Below, piece after piece: positions 1 to 7,518 of a stretch of DNA of 64,000 bases. The notes beneath the pieces are model-generated. The model was given only the letters and a program-made list of their open reading frames with translations, did no database searches and was not told the origin of the DNA. Position 1 is the first letter of the stretch, and each line of letters begins with the position of its first letter. The translations under genes and the position numbers were made by a program. The DNA comes from Streptomyces albiflavescens. GTDB lineage: Bacteria > Actinomycetota > Actinomycetes > Streptomycetales > Streptomycetaceae. The DNA lies in the NCBI RefSeq assembly GCF_014645835.1, contig NZ_BMMM01000015.1:140641-204640 (forward strand), read 5' to 3'.

Positions 1-19
1 GGCCCCGCCACGTGTCCCG

Positions 20-2407
20 CTACTCCGTACGCAGCCCGTCCGGCCGCATCAGCCGCAGCAACGGCGGCAGGCTGAGCGCCGTCACCAGCACCACCACTCC
101 CGCGCCGATGCCGGTCATCGTCAGCACGCTCGCCCAGTCCACGCTCACCGAGGTGGCGGTCATCTTCAGCAGGACCGCGCCCAGCGTGAGACCGACGACC
201 GACGCCAGCAGCAGGCCCAGCGCGATCGGGATCGCGGTCTGCCACAGCACCGACAGGCTCAGTGTGCGGCGCCGGGTGCCGAAGGCGACCAGCGACGACA
301 GCAGCTTCTTGCGCTCGCGCAGCTGCTCCAGCTGGGAGACCAGCAGGCTCGCGCCGATGAGGATCAGCACGCAGGTCGCGCCGACGAACAGGCCGGTGCG
401 GATGGAGGTGAAGCGCTTGGACTGCGTCGTCGCCGCCCAGTTGTCGGGGTCCGCGAGCGGGTCGATTTTGGCGGCGCTGTTGCGTACGAACTCACGGACG
501 TCCGGCACCGACTCGTCGAGCTGGAGATAGACGGTCCCGTACACGGTCGACGCGGCCTTCTCGGGCAGCGCACCGGGTGTGAACAGGAAGCCCCCGCGCT
601 CGTAGCCCGTCGGATCCTCGCGCGAGTCCGCGATCTTGATGCCCTTCGGTACCGTCCAGGGGATTTCCTTGCCCTTTTCGGAGGTGCCGTAGGACGGGTC
701 GATGTAGAGCTTGTTGCCGGTCTTGTCGAGGTTCGCCGTGTCCTGGTCCCACTTGGCGTCCTCCACGGCGAAGACGTCGCCGTCGTGGCAGGAGGGCAGT
801 TTGGCCGCCTCGCGAAGCGCCGTGCAGTCGCCGACGGTCACGCTCGCCTGACGCTCGGGTTCGTTCCTCCCGTCGCCGATCTGACCGCTGCCCAGGGCGC
901 TCGTGTGCGTGACGCCCTTGGTCGTGGACAGTTGGCGGACGACCTCGCTCATCGCGACCCCGTCCGGTACCTGGATCGACATCTGGGCCCGCGAGAGGTC
1001 GTTCTTGCCGGCCTTGGTGTAGTCGCCGTCGACCCCGGCGAACAGCATCTGCAGGGCGATCGCGCCGGCCACCGCCACCGCGATGCCGTTGACCATGCGG
1101 GCCGCGGTGCCGCTGCTCAACTGGAGGCGGCGGATGGCCAGTTGCCAGGCGACTCCGCCGGAGCCCAGCCGGTTGACGGCCGCCTCGACGACCCAGGGCA
1201 GCAGCGCGGTGATGCCGACCAGGAGCAGCATGACGCCACCGACGACCAGGTACTCGTTGAAGTTCCCGTTGCTGCGTCCCTGCCCGATCATCGGGTACAG
1301 CATCGCGAGGCCGCCCAGCGGCAGCAGCAGCCGCCACCACAAGCGGCGCCGCGAGGGCCGCGCGGTGCGGACCACGCCGAGCGGCTCGATGACGACACTG
1401 CGCAGCGCGAAGAGCGTCACCGCGACGGCGGCGGCCGGGACAGCCACGGCGACCAGCGCCACCAGCGCGGGCGCCGGATTGAGGTCGCTGGGGAACACAC
1501 TGATCCTGAACACCGAGATCATGCCTGCGATCTGGCGCCCGATCAGGAAGAACCCGGCGCCGAGCACCAGCCCGACCACCGCTCCTGCGAGCGCCTCGCC
1601 GGCCGCGATCCGCCGGGTCATCCGCCCGTCCGCGCCGACCAGCCGGAGCGCCGCCAGTCTGCGGTCGCGCCGCTCGCCGCCGAAGCGTACGGCCGCGGCG
1701 ATGAAGACGGCGACCGGCATCAGCAGCACCACGAAGACGATCAGCACCAGCAGGAGCAGGACCGGGTCCATCGGCTCGGACTGGCCGCTGGACCCGAACG
1801 CGTCGATGCGCTCGATCCGGCCGGTCGTGTGCGTGGTCGCCTTCAGGTCCTTCGTCCCCGCGTAGAAGGCGAGTTCGTGCGGATCGATGAGACCGGAGTC
1901 GGCGATCGTCCCGGCGACGCGGTAGGGCAGCCGCTCGCGCAGCAGCTTGCCGTCGGAGGACTTCAGCAGCCGGTCCAGGGCGGGCGAGACCACCATGTCG
2001 CCGACCGCGGGAAACTTCTTCACCCCGGGCGGCAGCGGCGCCCGTGCTCCTTCGGGCTGCAGCACCCGCCCGCGTACGTCCAGGTCGTGGAAGGTGGTGT
2101 CCGCGGTGCCGATGAGCAGCGTACGGTCCGACTTCTTCTCGACCACCGACCGGTACGTCATGTCGTTGCGGCCGCGCTCGCGATCGTGCCGGGATGCCAA
2201 TGCGCTCGGTATCGCCGTGGTGAGCAGCAGCAGGGCCACCCCGAGACCGACCCCGACGGCCGTCAGCAGCACACGCACCCAGGCCTCACGGCCGCCGGTC
2301 ACCGCGAACTTGGCGCCCATGCCGAGGTCACGGGACCACTGTGGGATTCGGGGGGCGGCGCGACGCGCCTCGGGCAGGGTGGCGGCGGGCGACGGGCGGG
2401 CGCTCAT
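20..2407 (-). CDS. ABC transporter permease, FtsX/MacB type
   Basis: Membrane subunit of an ABC exporter of the FtsX/MacB class (795 aa). One membrane segment near residues 45-67 is followed by a polar extracytoplasmic region. A first FtsX-like block has strongly hydrophobic helices near 218-245, 270-295, 310-335 and 355-375, and a second has helices near 675-695, 725-745 and 765-785. The duplicated layout is typical of this family in actinobacteria. The start overlaps the stop of the upstream ATPase gene by ATGA, so the two are translationally coupled. The substrate cannot be read from sequence; relatives handle lipids, lipoproteins or peptide antibiotics. Family call is firm, substrate unknown. 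Confidence 0.9.
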   Translation of the reverse strand: MSARPSPAATLPEARRAAPRIPQWSRDLGMGAKFAVTGGREAWVRVLLTAVGVGLGVALLLLTTAIPSALASRHDRERGRNDMTYRSVVEKKSDRTLLIGTADTTFHDLDVRGRVLQPEGARAPLPPGVKKFPAVGDMVVSPALDRLLKSSDGKLLRERLPYRVAGTIADSGLIDPHELAFYAGTKDLKATTHTTGRIERIDAFGSSGQSEPMDPVLLLLVLIVFVVLLMPVAVFIAAAVRFGGERRDRRLAALRLVGADGRMTRRIAAGEALAGAVVGLVLGAGFFLIGRQIAGMISVFRISVFPSDLNPAPALVALVAVAVPAAAVAVTLFALRSVVIEPLGVVRTARPSRRRLWWRLLLPLGGLAMLYPMIGQGRSNGNFNEYLVVGGVMLLLVGITALLPWVVEAAVNRLGSGGVAWQLAIRRLQLSSGTAARMVNGIAVAVAGAIALQMLFAGVDGDYTKAGKNDLSRAQMSIQVPDGVAMSEVVRQLSTTKGVTHTSALGSGQIGDGRNEPERQASVTVGDCTALREAAKLPSCHDGDVFAVEDAKWDQDTANLDKTGNKLYIDPSYGTSEKGKEIPWTVPKGIKIADSREDPTGYERGGFLFTPGALPEKAASTVYGTVYLQLDESVPDVREFVRNSAAKIDPLADPDNWAATTQSKRFTSIRTGLFVGATCVLILIGASLLVSQLEQLRERKKLLSSLVAFGTRRRTLSLSVLWQTAIPIALGLLLASVVGLTLGAVLLKMTATSVSVDWASVLTMTGIGAGVVVLVTALSLPPLLRLMRPDGLRTE

Positions 2408-3093
2408 ACAACGCGCTCCATGTCTCGGGACCTGCCGTCGCGCACGACGATCTCCCGGTCCGAGTACGCGGCGACCCGCGCCTCGTGCGTGACGAGCACG
2501 ACGGCGGCGTTGGTCGAGCGGGCCGCGTCGGTGAGCAGCTGCATCACGCGCTCACCGTTGAGCGAGTCGAGCGCGCCGGTCGGCTCGTCCGCGAACAGCA
2601 CACGCGGGTTGGTGACCAGTGAACGGGCCACCGCCACGCGCTGCCCCTGACCACCGGAGACCTCGCCGGGCCGCTTGCCCTTGAGGTCGTCGACCTCCAG
2701 CTGCTCCATCCACGTCAGGGCGGTGCGCTCGGCCTCCTTGCGCCCGGTGCCGTTCAGCCGCAGTGGCAGCGCGACATTCTCGACACAGGTCAACTCGGGC
2801 ACGAGCTGGCCGAACTGGAACACGAACCCGAACTCGCTCCGCCGCAGCGCACTGCGCTGTGCGTCGCTCATCCCGGCCATCTCCCGGCCGTTGTACATGA
2901 TCGAGCCCGAGTCGGGCGGCACGATCCCGGCGAGGCAGTGCAGCAGGGTGGACTTGCCGGAGCCGGAGGGGCCCATCACGGCGACGACTTCGCCGGGGTG
3001 GATGGAGAACTCGGCACCGTCGAGCGCGGTGGTCGGTCCATACGTCTTGCGAAGCTCCGACGCGGAGAGCAAGGAGCCGGGGGGAGGAGTCAT
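2404..3093 (-). CDS. ABC transporter ATP-binding protein (MacB/LolD type)
   Basis: Nucleotide-binding subunit (230 aa) of the exporter whose permease follows it. The Walker A motif GPSGSGKST is at residues 41-49, the signature SGGQGQR at 146-152 and Walker B VLFADEP at 165-171, followed by the expected D-loop (GALD). The frame is open further upstream to 3375, but ATG 3093 is the right start: it begins just before the Walker A strand at the usual family distance, and it overlaps the stop of the PadR gene by ATGA. PadR, ATPase and permease thus form one tightly coupled operon. The protein powers transport by ATP hydrolysis on the cytoplasmic face. Confidence 0.93.
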   Translation of the reverse strand: MTPPPGSLLSASELRKTYGPTTALDGAEFSIHPGEVVAVMGPSGSGKSTLLHCLAGIVPPDSGSIMYNGREMAGMSDAQRSALRRSEFGFVFQFGQLVPELTCVENVALPLRLNGTGRKEAERTALTWMEQLEVDDLKGKRPGEVSGGQGQRVAVARSLVTNPRVLFADEPTGALDSLNGERVMQLLTDAARSTNAAVVLVTHEARVAAYSDREIVVRDGRSRDMERVV

Positions 3094-3617
3094 CGGGTCG
3101 TCACCGCCTCGGCGAGCTTGTCGAGGCGCGCGGCGGTGAGCTCCAGCCACCGCAGGTCCGCCTCCAGGTGGAAGAGGGCGTGGTCGCAGATCAGCTGATC
3201 CGCGAGGTCGCCCTTGCGCTTGCGGTCGGTCAGGATGCGCATCATGCGCAGGTGTTCCGAGCGCTGCGTGTCGAGGATCTCGCTCGCGTTGCGGTGCGTG
3301 AGCAGTGCGAGGACGACCTTCGTGTAGAGGGTCGACTGGAGGTACGGCTCGGGCTTCTCCGGCGTCGCGAGCCACCGCTGTACGTCGGTGATCCCGGCCT
3401 CGGTGATCGCGTACCGCTTCCGCTCGGGACCGTCGCCCGCCTCTATGCCGTCGACCTCGACGAGCCCGTTCTTGAGCAGTCGCGACATCGTCGAGTAGAC
3501 CTGGCCGTAGTGCAGCGGCCGGTCGTGACCGAACTTTTCGTCGAAGGCCCGCTTCAGGTCGTAACCGTGACGGGGGCCGGACTCCAGGAGCCCTAGCAGG
3601 GTGTGACCGATGGACAT
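3090..3617 (-). CDS. PadR-family transcriptional regulator
   Basis: Winged-helix repressor (176 aa). The N-terminal part (MSIGHTLLGLLESGPRHGYD, residues 1-20) is the hallmark of PadR proteins, and the helical C-terminal part (about 90-176) is the vinculin-like dimerisation region. The frame extends 14 codons further upstream, but ATG 3617 gives the canonical family N-terminus and leaves the three operator-like repeats outside the gene. It is first in an operon with an ABC ATPase and permease. PadR proteins commonly repress their own operon and respond to a drug or phenolic ligand that the transporter exports; that role is inferred here. Confidence 0.93.
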   Translation of the reverse strand: MSIGHTLLGLLESGPRHGYDLKRAFDEKFGHDRPLHYGQVYSTMSRLLKNGLVEVDGIEAGDGPERKRYAITEAGITDVQRWLATPEKPEPYLQSTLYTKVVLALLTHRNASEILDTQRSEHLRMMRILTDRKRKGDLADQLICDHALFHLEADLRWLELTAARLDKLAEAVTTR

Positions 3618-3637
3618 GCGGAGCACTCTACACAGGG

Positions 3638-3672
3638 CGTATACACCCCGCGTATACATGGCGCGTATAGAT
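3638..3672. promoter_or_regulatory. Triple direct repeat, probable PadR operator/promoter
   Basis: CGTATACAC, CGTATACAT and CGTATAGAT begin at 3638, 3651 and 3664, an exact 13-bp period, 21 bp upstream of the padR start. The TATAC core can also serve as a -10 element on the minus strand. The array lies where an autoregulatory operator is expected; binding by this PadR protein is inferred. Confidence 0.6.
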
Positions 3673-3730
3673 CATGGAAGGGTGCGTGGTTCCGCAGGTC
3701 AGGGTCAATTGTCACGGTTCTGTCACCGGC

Positions 3731-3846
3731 TTTTTCGCCCCTCCGCCCCACGCCCTTTTTGGGGGCGCGGGGAACTGCGCGAACAACCCCCGCCCACCCG
3801 CAGCCGAAAGGGGGTAGGGACGGGCAGGCGCGGAGGGGGCGAGAAA
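3731..3846. repeat. REP-like imperfect palindrome
   Basis: The left arm (tttttcgcccctccgcccc, 3731-3749) is mirrored by 3827-3846 (gcgcggagggggcgagaaaa). Between them lies the motif ggggcgcggggaactgcgcg (3764-3783), which recurs in variant form near 22596-22614 and, inverted, near 55575-55594. From memory this motif is common between Streptomyces genes. It is probably a folded non-coding repeat of unknown function. Confidence 0.6.
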
Positions 3847-3860
3847 ACAGGCGGGTCCCC

Positions 3861-4066
3861 CTAGGTCCTGTCGTCACATTCCCGTCTGCCCCGCGACGCC
3901 ATGCACGCACTCTCGCCGCACCGGGCACAGACCCAAGTACATCCAGTACGAGGGCCTGTGCCCGGCACTCCCCCAGCCTTCGGCCGGGGGGACCCCCAGA
4001 GCACGCACCTGACGCCGCAGGGCCCGCCCTCCGGGCGGACGACGGGAATGTGACGACAGGACCTAG
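3861..4066. mobile_element. MITE-like element with perfect 26-bp terminal inverted repeats
   Basis: Positions 3861-3886 are the exact reverse complement of 4041-4066 (26 of 26). Both ends finish in CTAG, so the structure reads either as 26-bp inverted repeats or as 22-bp repeats beginning GGTCCTGTCG flanked by a CTAG target duplication. CTAG fits the YTAR target rule known for the IS5 group. The 206-bp interior has no credible gene, but it does have a stem of 10 bp (3921-3930 with 3956-3965). The stop codon of the adjacent small gene on the minus strand lies inside the right-hand CTAG, so insertion kept that gene intact. Confidence 0.65.
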
Positions 4067-4311
4067 GCCTCCGGCTCGCCGGAAACCGGTGGACGCCCCC
4101 GGCGAGGAATCGGTCCCGCCCCGCCGGGCAGGCGGCCGGACTCGGCCAGGGCCCGGCGCAGCAGGAACTCGATCTGGGCGTTGGCGGAGCGCAGTTCGTC
4201 CCCGGCCCAGCGGGCCAGCGCCTCGTACACCAGCGGATCCAGCCGCAGCAGCACCTGCTTGCGCTGCTGCGGCTGCCGCCGGGGCGAGGCCCCCTCGGAA
4301 GGAGCCGTCAC
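4063..4311 (-). CDS. Small Arc/ribbon-helix-helix-like protein
   Basis: An 82-aa protein starting at GTG 4311, which overlaps the stop of the upstream SPFH remnant by GTGA. The core (KQVLLRLDPLVYEALARWA, about residues 18-36, then the helix DELRSANAQIEFLLRRAL) fits the strand-helix-helix pattern of Arc/MetJ DNA-binding proteins. Most comparable Streptomyces genes sit directly downstream of an SPFH/band-7 gene, as here (recollection). The TAG stop is provided by the CTAG boundary of the neighbouring MITE-like element. Because the partner gene is broken, expression of this one is uncertain. Function is unknown; DNA binding is inferred. Confidence 0.6.
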   Translation of the reverse strand: MTAPSEGASPRRQPQQRKQVLLRLDPLVYEALARWAGDELRSANAQIEFLLRRALAESGRLPGGAGPIPRRGRPPVSGEPEA

Positions 4312-4594
4312 TGGCAGAGGGATCCGGTGTTCAGGACCGGCTGCGCCGCACGGTCCCCGCACAGCACCACCATCAGGTTCGACACCATCCCCGCCTTCCG
4401 CTCGGAGTCCAGCTCCACGATGTCCCTCTCCGTGATCCGGGCGATCGCCGCCTCGACCATCCCCACGGCACCGTCCACGATCTGCCGCCGCGCCGCGACG
4501 ACAGCACCGGCCTGCTGCCGCTGAAGCATCGTAGAGCCGGTATCTCGGGCGCATCGGCCGTGGGTGAGGAGGTGTGCGCGTCGTGCGTGGACAG
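4308..4594 (-). pseudogene. SPFH/band-7 gene collapsed by internal deletion
   Basis: Only the two ends of a probable SPFH (stomatin/prohibitin-like) protein remain. Reading on the minus strand, a head in one frame gives STHDAHTSSPTADAPEIPAL (from about 4591), typical of the flexible N-terminus of these proteins. Near 4530 it runs into a tail in another frame, beginning LQRQQAGAVVAARRQIVDGA and ending in NTGSLCQ at 4308, which resembles the C-terminus of the family. The central membrane-associated SPFH region, normally over 200 residues, is missing and the junction is out of frame. The tail overlaps the next gene's GTG start. The family assignment is from remembered sequence patterns and is moderately certain. 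Confidence 0.5.
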
Positions 4595-4623
4595 AGGTGG
4601 TCCCCCGCTTTGATCGTTCCTGC

Positions 4624-4657
4624 GGTATAGCTTTGGTATAGCTAAGTGATAACACTT
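4624..4657. promoter_or_regulatory. AT-rich operator/promoter of the collapsed SPFH gene
   Basis: GGTATAGCT occurs twice (4624 and 4635, 11 bp apart) and is followed by the palindrome AAGTG-ATAA-CACTT (4644-4657). The segment is strikingly AT-rich for this genome and lies about 30 bp upstream of the SPFH head on the minus strand. It looks like an intact regulated promoter (possibly GntR-type) left in front of a dead gene. Confidence 0.45.
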
Positions 4658-4851
4658 TACCCGGCCCAGCAACCTTCCACCCCACTTACTCGTCGGTTTT
4701 GTTGGGGCGAGTACGCATCGCGTGCTGATTGTCACGTCCGGAAAAGACCGGATCGGCTGCCCTTTGTCATAGCGCGCGGTGTTAGCTTTCGGAGCTGACC
4801 TGAGCGACGGACCTATGTGCCATACGAGAGCGAAGCGGAGCGGATCGACCC

Positions 4852-7164
4852 ATGGGACGAGCGGAAGAGAGACGAGCGCGGCAGGCGCGTGGCCGTCGCG
4901 CGGCGCCCCAGCGCTCGTCCGGGGCGACGGCAGGGGGAGCGGCCGGGGGGAAGACCCGCCGCAGCGGTATACGCCGGTTCGTCAACTGGAAGACGATCCT
5001 CGGCACGTTCTTCGGCCTCTGCCTGCTCGGCATGGGTGCCTTCATCGTGCTCTACATGGTCGTCGGCGTCCCCGAGGGCAACGCGGCCGCGAGGCAGCAG
5101 AGCAACATCTACCAGTACAGCGACGGCTCGCTGCTCGCCCGCACCGGTGACGTCAACCGCGAGATCGTGGACCTGGACAAGGTGCCCAAGGGGGTCCAGA
5201 AGACCTTCGTCGCCGCGGAGAACAAGTCGTTCTACAAGGACGCGGGTGTCGACCTCAAGGGCACGGCCCGCGGTCTGATCAACACCCTGTCCGGCAAGGG
5301 CAAGCAGGGTGGTTCGACGATCACCCAGCAGTACGTGAAGAACTACTACCTCAGCCAGGACCAGACCGTCACGCGCAAGCTGAAGGAACTGGTCATCTCC
5401 CTGAAGGTGGACCGCCAGAAGTCCAAGGACGACATCCTCGCGGGCTACATCAACACCAGTTACTACGGCGAGGGCGCCTACGGCATCCAGGCCGCGGCGC
5501 AGGCCTACTACGGCGTCGACGCGAGCGAGCTTTCGGTCGAGCAGGGCGCGTACCTCGCCTCGCTGTTGCAGGCCCCGAGCCAGTACGACTGGGCGAACGC
5601 CACGGACACCGGCAAGAAGCTCGTCAAGGCCCGCTGGAACTACACCCTCGACAACATGGTCGAGGAGGGCTGGCTGGACTCCGCCGAGCGCCAGACCATG
5701 AAGTTCCCGGTGCCCGACCCCCCCAAGGCGGCGCCCGGTATGCAGGGGCAGACCGGCTATCTGGTGAAGGCGGCGGAGAGCGCGCTGGCAAAGCAACTCC
5801 TCGCGCAGGGCGCGGCCTCCAGCCTCGACGACGCCCAGGCCATGGTCAACGCGGGCGGCTGGACGGTGAAGCTCAACATCGACAAGAAGAAGCAGTCGCT
5901 GCTCGAGAAGACCGTCAAGGCGCAGCTGACCAGCAAGCTGAACCCGAAGAAGCGCAAGGTCGACGCCGACATCCAGGCCGGTGCCGCGTCCGTCGACCCG
6001 AAGACCGGCAAGGTCCTGGCCATGTACGGCGGTCAGGACTACGTCAAGCACTACTACAACAACGCGACCCGCCGTGACTACCAGGTCGCGTCGACCTTCA
6101 AGCCGCTGATCTTCGCGGCCGCCCTGGACAAGCAGGCCGAGACCCAGAGCGGCAAGCCGATCACGGCGAACACGATCTACGACGGCACGAACCGGCGCCC
6201 GGTCGTGGGCAGCGACATCGGCTTCGCGCCGCCGAACGAGGACGAGCACAGCTACGGCAACGTCACCGTCCAGACCGCGACCAACAAGTCCATCAACTCC
6301 GTCTTCGCGCAGATGGGCGTCGACGTGGGCATGGACGAGGTCCTCAAGGTCGCGAGCGATCTCGGCATGGACACCAAGGGCCTGCAGGCGGTGCCCGCGC
6401 AGACCCTCGGCTCCATGGGCGCGAGCCCGCTGGAGATGGCCGGCGTCTACGCCACGCTCGACAACCACGGCAAGAAGGTCACCCCGGCCCTCATCGCCTC
6501 GGCCGAGCACAAGGACCGTGCGGTCGAGTTCCCCGACCCGATCGGCGACCAGGTCATCAGCGAGGAGGCCGCCGACACGGTCACGTCGGTGCTGACCGGC
6601 GTGGTCGACGACGGTACGGCCCGGGTCGCGGTGCGGGACAACCCGGCCCGTGACGGCCAGCAGGTCGCCGGCAAGACCGGTACCTCCGACAACAACAAGT
6701 CGGCCTGGTTCACCGGCTACACGCCGAACCTGGTCACTTCTGTCGGCCTGTTCGGCGAGGGCGCGGTCGGCACCGCCAATGCGGGCAAGCACGTCTCCAT
6801 GAAGGGCGCCACGGGCCTCGTCGCGGAGAACGGCCGCGTCAACGGCGGTGGCTTCCCGGCTCAGATCTGGGCGGCGTACACCTTCGACGCGATGGGCAAG
6901 GTCAGCAAGTTCGACCTGGACACCACGTCGGGCGCGGCAGTGGAGCCCACCGAGACGCCCACGTTCACGCGGACGCCTTCGAGTACTCCCTCGTCGACGC
7001 CGACCACCGAGGAGCCGTCGACCGAGCCGCCGACGAGCAGCAGCCCGCCGACTCCGACGGAAGAGCCGACGACGACCGAGCCGACGACCACGAACCCGAC
7101 CACGCCGACGGGGACGCCGACCGACGGAATTCCAGACAATCCGCTGGATCCGAACAGCCAGTAA
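4852..7164 (+). CDS. Class A penicillin-binding protein (transglycosylase/transpeptidase)
   Basis: Bifunctional peptidoglycan synthase (770 aa) acting at the outer face of the membrane. An Arg-rich cytoplasmic tail is followed by a single membrane anchor near residues 50-72. The GT51 glycosyltransferase has its catalytic Glu at 123 (AAENKSF) and the GGSTITQQ motif at 153-160. The transpeptidase has STFK (S414-K417), SIN (480-482) and KTG (608-610). The last 75 residues are a Thr/Pro/Ser/Glu-rich extracellular tail, common in actinobacterial enzymes. All catalytic residues are present and the length is normal. ATG 4852 was chosen because it precedes the basic tail and gives the family N-terminus. 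A strong hairpin terminator follows, so it is probably a single-gene unit. Confidence 0.95.
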   Translation: MGRAEERRARQARGRRAAPQRSSGATAGGAAGGKTRRSGIRRFVNWKTILGTFFGLCLLGMGAFIVLYMVVGVPEGNAAARQQSNIYQYSDGSLLARTGDVNREIVDLDKVPKGVQKTFVAAENKSFYKDAGVDLKGTARGLINTLSGKGKQGGSTITQQYVKNYYLSQDQTVTRKLKELVISLKVDRQKSKDDILAGYINTSYYGEGAYGIQAAAQAYYGVDASELSVEQGAYLASLLQAPSQYDWANATDTGKKLVKARWNYTLDNMVEEGWLDSAERQTMKFPVPDPPKAAPGMQGQTGYLVKAAESALAKQLLAQGAASSLDDAQAMVNAGGWTVKLNIDKKKQSLLEKTVKAQLTSKLNPKKRKVDADIQAGAASVDPKTGKVLAMYGGQDYVKHYYNNATRRDYQVASTFKPLIFAAALDKQAETQSGKPITANTIYDGTNRRPVVGSDIGFAPPNEDEHSYGNVTVQTATNKSINSVFAQMGVDVGMDEVLKVASDLGMDTKGLQAVPAQTLGSMGASPLEMAGVYATLDNHGKKVTPALIASAEHKDRAVEFPDPIGDQVISEEAADTVTSVLTGVVDDGTARVAVRDNPARDGQQVAGKTGTSDNNKSAWFTGYTPNLVTSVGLFGEGAVGTANAGKHVSMKGATGLVAENGRVNGGGFPAQIWAAYTFDAMGKVSKFDLDTTSGAAVEPTETPTFTRTPSSTPSSTPTTEEPSTEPPTSSSPPTPTEEPTTTEPTTTNPTTPTGTPTDGIPDNPLDPNSQ

Positions 7165-7170
7165 TACGCG

Positions 7171-7207
7171 AAAAGGGCGTCCGGTGATTCACCGGGCGCC
7201 CTTTTTC
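7171..7207 (+). terminator. Rho-independent terminator after the PBP gene
   Basis: A 15-bp stem (7171-7185 with 7191-7205, one G-T pair, 5-nt loop) runs straight into a T tract. It begins 6 bp after the stop codon. Confidence 0.9.
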
Positions 7208-7518
7208 TTGTGTGCGGGCGGGACTTACCGGATATGTCGGCGGTCGATAATTGGCCAGACGTTCCGGAGGTTTAGAGTTCCATGAGAATTTTGTTGACCC
7301 GGGCTGCGCGCGCGGATCATGCTTTCCGGTAACGGGGAGGGAACCCAAGTGGCAACGCGCGCTCCACACTGACCAGCGGCTCGCGCCTCTTTACGGCTTG
7401 TATTCACGAATCCCGCCGACCATGCGCGGGCTGTCAAGCGTGGCCGGATTGCGTTTCATGCGCCCTTTCCCCTTCCAGAACTCCCGCGGTGCGGGGGCCC
7501 ATTTGTGAAGGAGAACCG

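Noticed and set aside
785..2650. Long plus-strand frame opposite the permease gene
   Set aside because: Composition is that of an antisense shadow (Arg/His/Asp/Gln-rich) with no motif. The minus-strand permease is certain.
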